Shown: in pieces, positions 1 to 8,549 of the stretch
How positions within the stretch are numbered: position 1 is the first letter of the stretch
Layout of the letters: the number at the start of each line of letters is the position of its first letter
Source: Shimia sp047124445
GTDB lineage: Bacteria; Pseudomonadota; Alphaproteobacteria; Rhodobacterales; Rhodobacteraceae
Length of the DNA stretch: 64,000 bases
Assembly: GCF_047124445.1 (NCBI RefSeq)
Contig: NZ_CP138921.1
Coordinates: 3,348,001 to 3,412,000, forward strand
Direction of reading: 5' to 3'
Position numbers and translations under genes: made by a program
The notes under the pieces: generated by a model
Seen by the model: the letters and a program-made list of their open reading frames with translations, nothing else
The model's database searches: none
Told to the model about the DNA's origin: nothing

Positions 1-441
1 ACCGGCGATGTCGGTCGACGTACCATTCTGAGCTTCAAGAAAGACGGCCAAGCGGTGTTTGAAGCGCCGGTTGTGGTGGCGGAGGTGGAAGAGGCGATCG
101 AACTGGAAGGCGACGCAGCGCGCGGGGCGGATTTGGCGCTGAGCGCTTGTGGGCGGTGTCATGTGGTGGGCGAGGCCAACCGGATGAACGGCATTGGTTC
201 CACGCCCAGCTTTGCAGTGCTGCGCAGCCTGGATGACTGGATGGAGCGGTTCTGGGCGTTTTATGCGCTGAACCCGCATCCGTCTTTCACCATCATTCCG
301 GACGTGACCGAGCCATTTGACGAGACCCGCCCGTCCCCAATCAGCCCCGTCACTTTGACGTTGGAGGAGCTGGAGAACATCGTGGCCTACACCGCAACCA
401 TGGATCCGGCAGATTTGGGGTCGCCCATCGCGCATCAGTGA
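1..441 (+). CDS. c-type cytochrome, C-terminal part (5' end outside window)
   Basis: The reading frame is open from base 1, so the gene begins outside the window; a GTG at 55 is only an internal valine candidate. The visible part has one heme-attachment motif, CGRCH, followed by about 90 residues with no obvious Met axial ligand in a standard position. It is probably periplasmic, since c-type heme is attached there, but the signal peptide is not visible. It converges on the polyferredoxin gene with a 7-bp overlap of the two 3' ends. A role in electron transfer near the formate dehydrogenase locus is plausible but inferred only from position. Confidence 0.75.
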   Translation, partial: TGDVGRRTILSFKKDGQAVFEAPVVVAEVEEAIELEGDAARGADLALSACGRCHVVGEANRMNGIGSTPSFAVLRSLDDWMERFWAFYALNPHPSFTIIPDVTEPFDETRPSPISPVTLTLEELENIVAYTATMDPADLGSPIAHQ

Positions 442-2408
442 TCCCGGCGTTTGCTGAAGTAGTCTTCCGAGGTGCGTACCTTCGGGCGTTCGCCACCGGC
501 CAGCGGGTTGTTTTCCCGGTGGAATTGGGCGTTCACACGGCAGTCGTCACACATGCGGATCATGCGAGCCGCGTCGGAGGTGGCAAACATCGCGTGTTTG
601 CCTTCGAGCTTCTCGACAATGCGCTCGATCGTGGATTTCACCCCAAACGGCGTGCCGCATTCGACACATTCAAACGGCTCTTCTTCATGCACCACCTGCT
701 GCGACAGCGCCGCGTCGGAGGTGTTGAATTGTGGCACCAAAGAGATCGCGTTTTCCGGGCAGACATGGGTGCAGAGACCACATTGCAGACAGGCGTCTTC
801 CTGGAAGCGCAGCTGTGGCTTGTCCGGGTTGTCGCCCAAGGCGCCGGCCGGGCAGAGAGAGGCGCAGGAGAGGCAGAGGGTACAGGCGTCCTTGTCGACC
901 AGCACCGCGCCATATGGGGCGTTTTCCGGCAAAGGCAGCGGCTCAGCTTGTTCACCGCGCAGCGCTTTTACAGCGAGGCGGGTGACCTGACGGCGGTTGC
1001 CAAGCGGCAGCACCGGCGCAATGTCTTTGAGGTTGCTGGAGGCGCCATAGAGGGCATCACAAAGCGCGGATGGTTCTTCTGGGGCCAGAATGCGTAGGGC
1101 GTCGCTGTCGCCACTCAGCGCTTGGGCCAGCAAAAGTTCGCTGTCGAGCGCGCCACGGTCCGTTGTTGGCGCGGCGAGCACGTCCACACCGACAAAGCCA
1201 CTTGAAAGCGCGGCCAGCATTTCGGCGTGGCCGAAGCCGCTCACCCGTTCGAGGTCCAGTGGGATCACTTTGGCGGGCAAGCCGCGATCGTGGCGGGCGG
1301 CCAATGCGATCAGCTCTGCGCCAAATGCGCGGTCGTGCACCAAGAGACGCGGGGCCTCGCCACCAGCGCTGCGGTAGGCTTCGGCTAGGGCGTTGATGCG
1401 GGCAAAGAGCGCGCTGACCGGTGGGTCGTCATAAGTGATGGCCCCGGATGGGCAGAGCGCTGCACAGGACCCGCAACCGGCGCAGATGTTGGGGTCAATG
1501 TCGATGTGGTCACCCGCAGGCCGGATGGCGGAGGTGGGACAAACGTCCAGACATTTGGAGCACCCGGCTTGTTCGGCGCGGGAGTGGGCGCAGATGCTGG
1601 GTTCCAGTGCCAGATAGAGCGGTTTCTCAAAGGTGCCGACCAGATGAGAGGCTTCCAGAATGGCGGCGTGGGTGGCAGGCAGGCTCTTTGGGTCCGCCAG
1701 CAGATAGCCTTCGCGTTTTTCCGGCGCTGGGAAGAGCGGTGTCTCGCCGCGCAGATCCAGCAGGATGTCACAGGTGGTTTTGGCGCCGTTGCGGGGCTCA
1801 CCAAAGATTGCTGCGCCGCGTCCGGACGTGTCCACTTGCTGCAGCGCGTCGATCTCCACGGAGAAATTCCCCAGCGCACCGGCGGCTTTTTTCAGGTGAC
1901 CGGCGACAACGTCAAAGTCGCGATCTTCTGGCGCGTCGGAACCGGGCGCGAGGAGAACGGTGACGCTCAAGAAGTCTTTCAGCTGGCGTGCGGCAGAGAG
2001 GGCAACCTCTTCCGGACCCACAATCAGGCAGAGCCCTTCGGAGGTGATGTCGAAGGTTTTGGTGGCCGGGGCAGCCCGCAAACCGTCGGCCAAAAGGGCG
2101 GCGGATTTGGGGCCGGCTTCCGCGCCTTCATCTGACCAGACTGCGCGATCGCGCAGGTCGACAAAGGTGGGTTCAGGCAGGGACAATTCGTCCGCCAGTT
2201 CCGCAAAGAAGGTCTGTTCCTGGGTGCAGGTGACACAGGTTGTCGACGGGTCTTCGGCGGATTGCAAAAGCTGTGCGGCGGTCTGCATCTCTGCACCACC
2301 GAGGGGGGTGTTCACTTTGGAGCATTTCACAGTGCCAACAGAGTCGAAGGCCTCTGTATTCAATGGCATACTTTTCGAACAGTCACACAAAATCAATGTC
2401 TTAGACAT
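435..2408 (-). CDS. Large multi-cluster 4Fe-4S ferredoxin protein
   Basis: A 657-residue soluble protein with no signal peptide, so cytoplasmic. Two adjacent ferredoxin motifs lie at about residues 283-320 (CSKCLDVCP and CAGCGSCAALCP). Two more lie at about 507-552 (CTLCLSCASLCP and CLQCGLCTHVCP). A cysteine pair (CVECG) near 580 and a later CDDC look like a zinc-ribbon or further cluster site. Residues about 330-470 carry no cluster and resemble the MvhD/HdrA-like 'hub' region (LLVHDRAFGAELI). The N-terminus has CDC and CVTC pairs. It is divergent from the formate dehydrogenase operon across a shared 333-bp promoter region, which suggests it passes electrons to or from that system. Family-level call only; the partner is unknown. 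Confidence 0.8.
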   Translation of the reverse strand: MSKTLILCDCSKSMPLNTEAFDSVGTVKCSKVNTPLGGAEMQTAAQLLQSAEDPSTTCVTCTQEQTFFAELADELSLPEPTFVDLRDRAVWSDEGAEAGPKSAALLADGLRAAPATKTFDITSEGLCLIVGPEEVALSAARQLKDFLSVTVLLAPGSDAPEDRDFDVVAGHLKKAAGALGNFSVEIDALQQVDTSGRGAAIFGEPRNGAKTTCDILLDLRGETPLFPAPEKREGYLLADPKSLPATHAAILEASHLVGTFEKPLYLALEPSICAHSRAEQAGCSKCLDVCPTSAIRPAGDHIDIDPNICAGCGSCAALCPSGAITYDDPPVSALFARINALAEAYRSAGGEAPRLLVHDRAFGAELIALAARHDRGLPAKVIPLDLERVSGFGHAEMLAALSSGFVGVDVLAAPTTDRGALDSELLLAQALSGDSDALRILAPEEPSALCDALYGASSNLKDIAPVLPLGNRRQVTRLAVKALRGEQAEPLPLPENAPYGAVLVDKDACTLCLSCASLCPAGALGDNPDKPQLRFQEDACLQCGLCTHVCPENAISLVPQFNTSDAALSQQVVHEEEPFECVECGTPFGVKSTIERIVEKLEGKHAMFATSDAARMIRMCDDCRVNAQFHRENNPLAGGERPKVRTSEDYFSKRRDH

Positions 2409-2524
2409 GATTTCCTCCCCAAAGATGGCCTGATGGCAGGCCGTAGATTTGCGTCAGAAATGCATGTTTCTGCTTCTGGGTAAAGCCCTCGGGCGGCTCC
2501 GAATCGCCAGATTCGCGCGCCTCA

Positions 2525-2551
2525 AAAAACCAAGTGATTCTATTGGTTTTT
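2525..2551. promoter_or_regulatory. Perfect inverted repeat in divergent fdh/ferredoxin promoter
   Basis: AAAAACCAA (2525-2533) and TTGGTTTTT (2543-2551) form a perfect 9-bp inverted repeat with a 9-bp spacer. It sits in the 333-bp gap (2409-2741) between the leftward polyferredoxin gene and the rightward formate dehydrogenase operon. The arm-spacer-arm geometry suits a dimeric regulator. No regulator can be named from the sequence. Confidence 0.45.
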
Positions 2552-2559
2552 GGGTGAAA

Positions 2560-2615
2560 TGGACAATCTGTCCATGCGTGACCTAGCGGCAGGTTTTGAC
2601 TGTCCAAAATGTCCA
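2560..2615. promoter_or_regulatory. Cluster of TGTCCA boxes upstream of fdh operon
   Basis: TGGACAATCTGTCCA (2560-2574) is a perfect 6-3-6 palindrome. Two further TGTCCA words follow at 2601-2606 and 2610-2615, giving four half-sites within 56 bp. The cluster lies 130-180 bp upstream of the DUF3305 start. It may be the binding array of the locus regulator, for example the response regulator encoded at the operon end, but this is inference. The rest of 2409-2741 shows no supported gene. Confidence 0.4.
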
Positions 2616-2741
2616 GTTTTTTGCCCGAAATGCCCTGCTTTTGCGTTTTCCTTTGGCAAGGCACAGGAAAGCGCCGACATTAAACATGTCCGCGAAAAAA
2701 ATTTTCAGACGACTGCGTGGACACGGGAGGAAAACGACTTC

Positions 2742-3299
2742 ATGCGCCAAGCGCCGGTATCATTGCCGTTGGGCATCGTGATCCGCAGAACGCCCTCGGC
2801 CAACCGCTGGGCGAAATTTGCGTGGCAAGCTGTTGGCGTGCTTCCGGGTGCGGCGCAGGCGGATTGGCGTGTGATGCGCGAAGAAGGCGATGCGGTGGAG
2901 TATCATGCCGCAACTGTGCCGCTGGAGCTGTGGCACACCGACACCGAAGCCTATCTGACAACCCTGACCGCGCGCGTGCCCTCTATTGGCGTGGTGATGC
3001 GTGAGGCGGAAGACGGCGATGCGGAGCGGCCGTACGAGGTGCTTCTGGCAACGGCATCCGCCTATGAATTCCAGGACTACGCCGACAGCGGCGAAGAGCT
3101 GTTGGAACTGGTGCCGATGCCGGAAGGGCTTGTGGCTTTTCTGCGAGACTTTGTCGAAGAGCACCACGAAGAAGAGACCTTTGTGAAGCGCCGCCGCGAC
3201 AAGAAGCGGATTGACCTGGTGGAAGATGGCCGTGGGGATGCGCGTATCTCCCAGCTGAGCGATGTGTACCGCGCGCCGCGCACCGGGAGGCCACATTGA
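2742..3299 (+). CDS. DUF3305 protein, formate dehydrogenase accessory
   Basis: A 185-residue soluble protein matching the DUF3305 pattern: an N-terminal stretch with PLGIVIRRTPSANRW and LPG, then an acidic C-terminal half rich in Glu and Asp. The frame extends upstream to 2550, but the ATG at 2742 is preceded by GGGAGG at a usual distance and gives the normal family length, so it is chosen. DUF3305 genes occur in formate dehydrogenase loci next to DUF3306; their biochemical role is not established. The stop overlaps the next start by 4 bp (TTGA), so the two are probably translated together. Confidence 0.85.
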   Translation: MRQAPVSLPLGIVIRRTPSANRWAKFAWQAVGVLPGAAQADWRVMREEGDAVEYHAATVPLELWHTDTEAYLTTLTARVPSIGVVMREAEDGDAERPYEVLLATASAYEFQDYADSGEELLELVPMPEGLVAFLRDFVEEHHEEETFVKRRRDKKRIDLVEDGRGDARISQLSDVYRAPRTGRPH

Positions 3300-3955
3300 G
3301 CCGCGGGGGCGATTTCTGGGCCCGCCGTAAGGCGGCCGTGGCGGCAGAAGCCGAAGCCGAGGTGCGTGCCGAGGAACAGGCGGTGCTGGCCGAAGCCCAT
3401 GCCGAATTGGAAGAAAAGCCTGACGCGGAAATTCTGGCAGAGTTGGATCTGCCCGATCCGGAAGAAATGCAGCAAGGCGATGATTTCTCTGTGTTCCTGG
3501 GCAAAGCCGTGCCGGAACGCATCCGTCGCAAAGCGCTGCGCAAGCTGTGGCTGACCAACCCGGTGTTGGCCAATGTCGATGATCTGGTGGACTACGGTCA
3601 GGACTTCACCGACAGCGCCATGGTCGTTGAGGCGATGCAGACCACCTATCAGGTGGGCAAAGGCATGTTGGCGCATGTGCAGGAGATGGCGCGACAGGAA
3701 GAAGAGGCCAAAGCCTTGGCCGAAGGTCGCGTATCGCTCGAAGAGTTTGAGGTGCAAACTGAGGCAGCATTGGTTGAGGGCTCTGACGAGAGCGCAGAGA
3801 CCGAGCTGGCAGAGGTTGCACCAGTGGAAGTTGTGGCCGAAGCTGAAGCTCCAACTGAACCAATCCCAGACGCAGAGGCGCTTCCCGTTGCGCCGCTGCG
3901 TCGCCGTATGCGGTTTGAATTTGCCGCATCTGACATACCTGAAGAGAGGGCATAG
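3296..3955 (+). CDS. DUF3306 protein, formate dehydrogenase accessory
   Basis: A 219-residue soluble protein with the DUF3306 N-terminus (DFWARRKAAV), a central conserved part (FLGKAVPERIRRKALRKLW) and a long Glu/Ala-rich, low-complexity C-terminal tail ending in basic residues. The start is a TTG overlapping the upstream TGA, with GGGAGG about 6 bases ahead, so an unusual start codon is well supported. DUF3306 is known from formate dehydrogenase clusters beside DUF3305, and the pair probably helps enzyme assembly, but no activity is known. Confidence 0.85.
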   Translation: MSRGGDFWARRKAAVAAEAEAEVRAEEQAVLAEAHAELEEKPDAEILAELDLPDPEEMQQGDDFSVFLGKAVPERIRRKALRKLWLTNPVLANVDDLVDYGQDFTDSAMVVEAMQTTYQVGKGMLAHVQEMARQEEEAKALAEGRVSLEEFEVQTEAALVEGSDESAETELAEVAPVEVVAEAEAPTEPIPDAEALPVAPLRRRMRFEFAASDIPEERA

Positions 3956-3957
3956 CG

Positions 3958-4566
3958 ATGAGCCAAGCCGTCACCGATACCCAAGTTGCCGAAGAGGATC
4001 TGCTGCGCGCGGATCTTTATGATTTTCTGGCCGCCCTTATGGCCAACCCGCCAAGCAAAGACCTGTTGCAGCACGCCAGCGCGTTGAGCGGCGATGACAG
4101 CGATCTTGGCAAGGCGATCAGCACACTGGCCCGTGTGGCCAAGGCGACCAACGCCACCGCTGTGGAAAGCGAATTCAACGCGCTGTTCATTGGTTTGGGC
4201 CGCGGCGAGCTGATGCCGTTTGCGTCTTACTACTTGACTGGCTTCTTGAACGAGAAACCGCTGGCCTCGCTGCGGGCTGATATGGCGGCGCTGCGCATCA
4301 CCCGCGCACCCAACGTCTATGAGCCCGAAGACAACATCGCCAGCCTGCTGGAGATGATGGCGGGCATGATCCGGGGGCGCTTTGGCGAGCCGGTGCCGCT
4401 GCAAAAGCAGAAGGACTTCTTCTTTACCCATATCGCCGCCTGGGCGGAGCACTTCTTCTCCGATCTGGAAGCGGCGCAGAACTCGGTGTTCTACGCGCCG
4501 GTGGGCACCGTGGGCAAAGCCTTCCTAGAGATTGAAACACAGGCGTTCCGCATGGGGGCGGACTAA
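3958..4566 (+). CDS. TorD/DmsD-family molybdoenzyme chaperone
   Basis: A 202-residue, mostly helical cytoplasmic protein of the TorD family. The family motif region is visible around YEPEDNIASLLEMMAGMI, preceded by an N-terminal helical part (LRADLYDFLAALMANPP). Family members bind the Tat signal peptide of a molybdenum enzyme and hold it until cofactor insertion is complete. Here the client should be the Tat-dependent FdhA encoded downstream. It follows DUF3306 by 2 bp and precedes the small Tat peptide gene. Confidence 0.9.
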   Translation: MSQAVTDTQVAEEDLLRADLYDFLAALMANPPSKDLLQHASALSGDDSDLGKAISTLARVAKATNATAVESEFNALFIGLGRGELMPFASYYLTGFLNEKPLASLRADMAALRITRAPNVYEPEDNIASLLEMMAGMIRGRFGEPVPLQKQKDFFFTHIAAWAEHFFSDLEAAQNSVFYAPVGTVGKAFLEIETQAFRMGAD

Positions 4567-4617
4567 ACGTCGATTGTAACTGTCGGACCCCGACCGACCC
4601 AAAACAAGGAGCTCGCC

Positions 4618-4809
4618 ATGAGCAAGCCAGAGGAAAAAGGTGCCAGCCGGCGCGATTTTCTGAAGCTCGCAACAGCAGCAGCCCCGGCAGCCGCAGCAGT
4701 GGTTGCCATGTCGCCTGACGCGGCACAGGCCCAGCCAGCTGATCTGTCCCGCACCGAGATGCAGGACACCGCGCACACCCGCGCATATCTCGACAGCGCC
4801 CGGTTCTAA
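4618..4809 (+). CDS. Small Tat-signal peptide of formate dehydrogenase region
   Basis: A 63-residue protein with a twin-arginine motif SRRDFLKLA at residues 10-18, an Ala-rich hydrophobic stretch, an AQA-type cleavage site and only about 25 residues after it. It matches the small 'formate dehydrogenase region TAT target' family (TIGR02811). GGAG lies 7 bases before the ATG. The mature peptide would be exported with, or as part of, the formate dehydrogenase complex; its function is unknown. Confidence 0.85.
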   Translation: MSKPEEKGASRRDFLKLATAAAPAAAAVVAMSPDAAQAQPADLSRTEMQDTAHTRAYLDSARF

Positions 4810-4917
4810 TCGGACGTTATCATCCCGCCCCTGACCACCGGTTGCGTGACGCCCACCGGTCAGGATTTGAGACTAACCGAGCCAGTCCCGAGAAACGGGG
4901 CAGCAAGGGAGGAAAGA

Positions 4918-7812
4918 ATGCTTAGGAAAAAGACCAACGGGGTTGCGCGACGCCCCCAGCGGACAAGTATCCTGTCTGTCGCAGCTGAAAAAGCTGTGGA
5001 CCGCCGTACATTTTTGCGCGGTTCAGGACTCGCCATTGGCGGTCTGGCAGCGATTGGTGCCACCGGAGGCACCGTTACTCAGGCGCAGGCGCAAGACGCC
5101 GCCAATACTGCCGTTCAAACTGTGAAATCCGTATGTACCCACTGCTCTGTGGGCTGTACGGTTGTAGCCGAAGTGCAAAGCGGTGTCTGGATCGGGCAAG
5201 AGCCTGGTTGGGACAGCCCGTTCAACCTCGGCGCCCACTGTGCCAAAGGCGCATCGGTGCGGGAACACGCCCACGGTGAACGCCGCCTGAAGTACCCAAT
5301 GAAAAAAGAGGGTGGTGAGTGGAAGCGCATCAGCTGGGAACAGGCGATCGACGAGATCGGCGACGGCATGATGAAGATCCGCGAAGAAAGCGGTCCTGAC
5401 AGTGTTTATTGGCTGGGTTCGGCCAAGCACAACAACGAACAGGCGTATCTGTTCCGTAAGTTTGCGGCCTACTGGGGCACAAACAACGTGGACCACCAGG
5501 CGCGTATCTGTCACTCCACCACTGTTGCGGGTGTTGCGAACACATGGGGCTACGGCGCCATGACCAACTCCTACAACGATATCCACAACTCCAAAGCCAT
5601 CTTCATCATCGGCGGCAACCCGGCAGAAGCCCACCCGGTTTCCCTGTTGCACGTGCTGCGCGCGAAAGAGCGCAACAACGCACCGCTGATCGTATGTGAC
5701 CCCCGCTTTACGCGGACTGCGGCACATGCGGATGAATATGTGCGCTTCCGTCCCGGCACCGATGTGGCGCTGGTTTGGGGCATTCTGTGGCACATCTTCG
5801 AAAACGGCTGGGAAGACAAAGAGTTCATCCGCACCCGTGTTTGGGGCATGGACCAGATCCGCGACGAAGTACGTCAGTGGAATCCAGAAGAAGTGGAACG
5901 CGTGACCGGTGCTCCTGGTGAGCAACTGCGTCGTGTGGCACGTCAGCTGGTGAACAACCGTCCAGGCACCGTGATCTGGTGTATGGGTGGTACGCAGCAC
6001 ACCAACGGTAACAACAACACCCGTGCGTACTGCATTCTGCAGCTGGCTCTTGGCAACATGGGCACAGAGGGCGGCGGTACCAACATCTTCCGCGGCCACG
6101 ACAACGTGCAGGGTGCAACTGACCTTGGTGTTCTGAGCCACACTCTGCCAGGCTACTACGGCCTGTCCAAAGGCGCCTGGGCGCACTGGGGCCGCGTGTG
6201 GGAAGAAGATGGCGAATGGCTGAGCGGCCAGTTTGCCAAAACCACCGCTGCGGACGGCAAAGAGAAGTCGCTTCAGAACCTCACTGGTATTCCGGTGTCG
6301 CGCTGGATCGATGGTGTGCTTGAAGATCCAGAGAACATGGATAACCCGGACAACGTACGGGCCATGGTGCTTTGGGGCCACGCGCCAAACTCTCAGACCC
6401 GTGGTCGCGAGATGAAAACCGCGATGGAAAAGCTGGACATGCTGGTCGTTGTTGACCCGTATCCAACCGTTTCCGCCGTGCTTCATGACCGCACCGACGG
6501 CGTGTATCTGCTGCCGGCCTGTACCCAGTTTGAGACCCGTGGTTCTGTGACCGCATCCAACCGCTCCATCCAGTGGCGCGATCAGGTTGTGGCACCGCTC
6601 TTTGAGAGCAAAACAGACCACGAAATCATGGGTTTGTTCGCCAACAAGTTTGGCTGGGCCGATCGTTTCTTCCGCAATATCGAGATGGAAGACGAAAACA
6701 CCCCGAACATCGAAAGCGTTACGCGCGAGTTCAACCGGGGTATGTGGACCATCGGTTACACCGGTCAGTCTCCTGAGCGCATCAAGCTGCACATGGAAAA
6801 CCAGCACACCTTCGACCGGACCACGTTGAAGGCAAATGGTGGTCCAGCAGATGGTGACTACTACGGTATGCCTTGGCCGTGCTGGGGTACTGCGGAGATG
6901 AACCACCCGGGTACGCCAAACCTCTATGACATGTCCAAACGTGTCTCTGAGGGTGGTTTGACCTTCCGTGCCCGCTTTGGTGTGGAACGTGACGGTCAGA
7001 ACCTCTTGGCGGAAGGCGTAGCAAGCCTCGATTCCGAGATCCAGGACGGCTATCCAGAGTTCACCATGCAGATGCTGATGGACCTGGGTTGGGACGGTGA
7101 TCTGACGGATGAAGAGCGTGCAGCTATTGACGCTGTGGCTGGTCCGAAGACCAACTGGAAAACCGACCTCTCCGGCGGTATCCAGCGGGTTGCGATCAAG
7201 CACGAGTGTGCGCCGTTTGGTAACGCAAAGGCCCGTGCAGTTGTGTGGACATTCCCGGATCCGGTGCCGCTGCACCGCGAGCCGCTCTACACGCCACGTC
7301 GCGATCTGGTCGAAGACTATCCGACCTACGAAGACCGGCATGCCTATCGTCTGCCAACGCTTTATGCGTCCATCCAGAAGAACGACTTCAGCAAGGATTA
7401 CCCAATCATCCTGACGTCCGGTCGACTGGTGGAATATGAGGGTGGCGGCGAAGAGACGCGCTCCAACCCATGGCTGGCTGAACTGCAGCAGGACATGTTT
7501 GTCGAGATCAACCCGCGTGATGCGAACGATCTGGGCATTCGTGACCGGTCGCAAGTTTGGGTGGAAGGTCCAGAGGGCGGCAAGGTCAAAGTTATGGCCA
7601 TGGTCACCCAGCGGGTTGGCGAAGGCGTTGCCTTCATGCCGTTCCACTTTGGCGGTCACTTCGAAGGGAAGGATCTGCGGGACAAATACCCAGCAGGCGC
7701 CGACCCATATGTGTTGGGTGAAAGCACCAACACGGCACAAACCTATGGCTATGACAGCGTGACACAGATGCAGGAGACAAAAACAACTCTCTGCAAAATC
7801 TGGGCCGCTTAA
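4918..7812 (+). CDS. fdhA: Formate dehydrogenase catalytic (alpha) subunit, Cys type
   Basis: A 964-residue molybdopterin oxidoreductase that oxidises formate to CO2 on the periplasmic side. The frame is open back to 4846, but ATG 4918 follows AAGGGAGGAA and places the Tat motif DRRTFLRGS at residues 28-36, so it is chosen. One [4Fe-4S] cluster is bound by C73, C76, C80 and C108, with K110 after it. The metal ligand lies in ARICHSTTV: Cys198 stands where E. coli FdnG/FdoG have selenocysteine, so no SECIS is needed. A molybdopterin dinucleotide-binding domain forms the C-terminus. The 108-bp gap upstream contains two ACCGGT palindromes (4837-4842, 4855-4860). FdhB and FdhC follow, forming a quinone-linked complex. 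Whether Mo or W is used cannot be read from sequence. Confidence 0.95.
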   Translation: MLRKKTNGVARRPQRTSILSVAAEKAVDRRTFLRGSGLAIGGLAAIGATGGTVTQAQAQDAANTAVQTVKSVCTHCSVGCTVVAEVQSGVWIGQEPGWDSPFNLGAHCAKGASVREHAHGERRLKYPMKKEGGEWKRISWEQAIDEIGDGMMKIREESGPDSVYWLGSAKHNNEQAYLFRKFAAYWGTNNVDHQARICHSTTVAGVANTWGYGAMTNSYNDIHNSKAIFIIGGNPAEAHPVSLLHVLRAKERNNAPLIVCDPRFTRTAAHADEYVRFRPGTDVALVWGILWHIFENGWEDKEFIRTRVWGMDQIRDEVRQWNPEEVERVTGAPGEQLRRVARQLVNNRPGTVIWCMGGTQHTNGNNNTRAYCILQLALGNMGTEGGGTNIFRGHDNVQGATDLGVLSHTLPGYYGLSKGAWAHWGRVWEEDGEWLSGQFAKTTAADGKEKSLQNLTGIPVSRWIDGVLEDPENMDNPDNVRAMVLWGHAPNSQTRGREMKTAMEKLDMLVVVDPYPTVSAVLHDRTDGVYLLPACTQFETRGSVTASNRSIQWRDQVVAPLFESKTDHEIMGLFANKFGWADRFFRNIEMEDENTPNIESVTREFNRGMWTIGYTGQSPERIKLHMENQHTFDRTTLKANGGPADGDYYGMPWPCWGTAEMNHPGTPNLYDMSKRVSEGGLTFRARFGVERDGQNLLAEGVASLDSEIQDGYPEFTMQMLMDLGWDGDLTDEERAAIDAVAGPKTNWKTDLSGGIQRVAIKHECAPFGNAKARAVVWTFPDPVPLHREPLYTPRRDLVEDYPTYEDRHAYRLPTLYASIQKNDFSKDYPIILTSGRLVEYEGGGEETRSNPWLAELQQDMFVEINPRDANDLGIRDRSQVWVEGPEGGKVKVMAMVTQRVGEGVAFMPFHFGGHFEGKDLRDKYPAGADPYVLGESTNTAQTYGYDSVTQMQETKTTLCKIWAA

Positions 7813-7824
7813 GGAGGAAGAGAA

Positions 7825-8418
7825 ATGGCAAGAGCAAAGTTTCTCTGCGACGCCGAACGCTGCATTGAATGTAACGCCTGCGTCACGGCCTGTAAGAACG
7901 AGCACGAGGTGCCTTGGGGCATCAACCGTCGCCGCGTTGTAACCATCAACGACGGTACGCCGGGTGAGCGTTCTATCTCGGTGGCTTGTATGCACTGTTC
8001 CGACGCGCCTTGTATGGCCGTTTGTCCGGTGGATTGCTTCTACCAGAACGAAGAAGGTGTCGTGCTGCACTCCAAAGACCTCTGCATTGGCTGTGGTTAC
8101 TGCTTCTACGCGTGTCCGTTTGGCGCGCCGCAGTACCCGCAGGCAGGCAACTTTGGCAGCCGTGGCAAGATGGACAAATGTACCTTCTGTGCTGGTGGCC
8201 CGGAGGAGAACCACTCCAACGCGGAATTCTCCAAATACGGCCGCAACCGGATTGCAGAAGGCAAACTGCCTCTCTGCGCCGAGATGTGCTCCACCAAAGC
8301 GCTGCTGGCGGGTGACGGGGACGTTGTGTCCGCGATCTACCGTGAGCGTGTTGTGGCGCGCGGCTTTGGCACCGGTGCCTGGGGCTGGGGTACAGCCTAC
8401 GAACAGAAAGGCGGCTAA
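7825..8418 (+). CDS. fdhB: Formate dehydrogenase iron-sulfur (beta) subunit
   Basis: A 197-residue four-cluster ferredoxin subunit that carries electrons from FdhA to the membrane cytochrome. Cysteine groups are visible in order: CIECNACVTACKN near the N-terminus, CMHCSDAPCMAVCP, CIGCGYCFYACP, and a later split group with CTFC and CAEMC. It is shorter than E. coli FdnH (about 290) because it lacks the C-terminal membrane anchor, as in the FDH3 group. AAGGAGGAAGAGAA precedes the ATG, and the gene follows FdhA by 12 bp. Confidence 0.95.
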   Translation: MARAKFLCDAERCIECNACVTACKNEHEVPWGINRRRVVTINDGTPGERSISVACMHCSDAPCMAVCPVDCFYQNEEGVVLHSKDLCIGCGYCFYACPFGAPQYPQAGNFGSRGKMDKCTFCAGGPEENHSNAEFSKYGRNRIAEGKLPLCAEMCSTKALLAGDGDVVSAIYRERVVARGFGTGAWGWGTAYEQKGG

Positions 8419-8437
8419 GGCCTGCTTTCACTAAATT

Positions 8438-8461
8438 GGCGGCGCGGATCTTCGCGCCGCC
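8438..8461 (+). promoter_or_regulatory. Strong hairpin between fdhB and fdhC
   Basis: GGCGGCGCG (8438-8446) and CGCGCCGCC (8453-8461) form a perfect 9-bp GC stem with a 6-nt loop, 19 bp after the fdhB stop and 88 bp before fdhC. No U-run follows, so it is not a typical intrinsic terminator. It may stabilise the upstream message or lower downstream expression. Confidence 0.6.
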
Positions 8462-8549
8462 GATACATCAGACACACTTGTCTCAAACGAGATGCGGCGG
8501 CTTTCCAGAGGGAAAGGGCCGCTATGACTATTCAAACATCGAGGATGTG

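Noticed and set aside
2550..2741. Upstream extension of the DUF3305 gene with four CP-type cysteines (CPKCPVFCPKCP).
   Set aside because: It looks like a small metal-binding stretch, but it arises from the repeated TGTCCA regulatory boxes in the DNA. The start at 2742 has a good Shine-Dalgarno and gives the usual family length.
4837..4860. Two ACCGGT palindromes between the small Tat peptide and FdhA, as possible hairpin.
   Set aside because: The stem is only 6 bp with a 12-base loop and no terminator tail, so it is noted in the FdhA entry but not called.
5500..5520. Possible selenocysteine site in the catalytic formate dehydrogenase subunit.
   Set aside because: The codon at the position is TGT (Cys198), not TGA, so no recoding is involved.
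5023..8214. Long minus-strand open frame (over 1,000 codons) antisense to the formate dehydrogenase subunits.
   Set aside because: It mirrors FdhA and FdhB, which have clear motifs and ribosome sites. The antisense product has no recognisable domain, and long antisense frames are expected in GC-rich genes.
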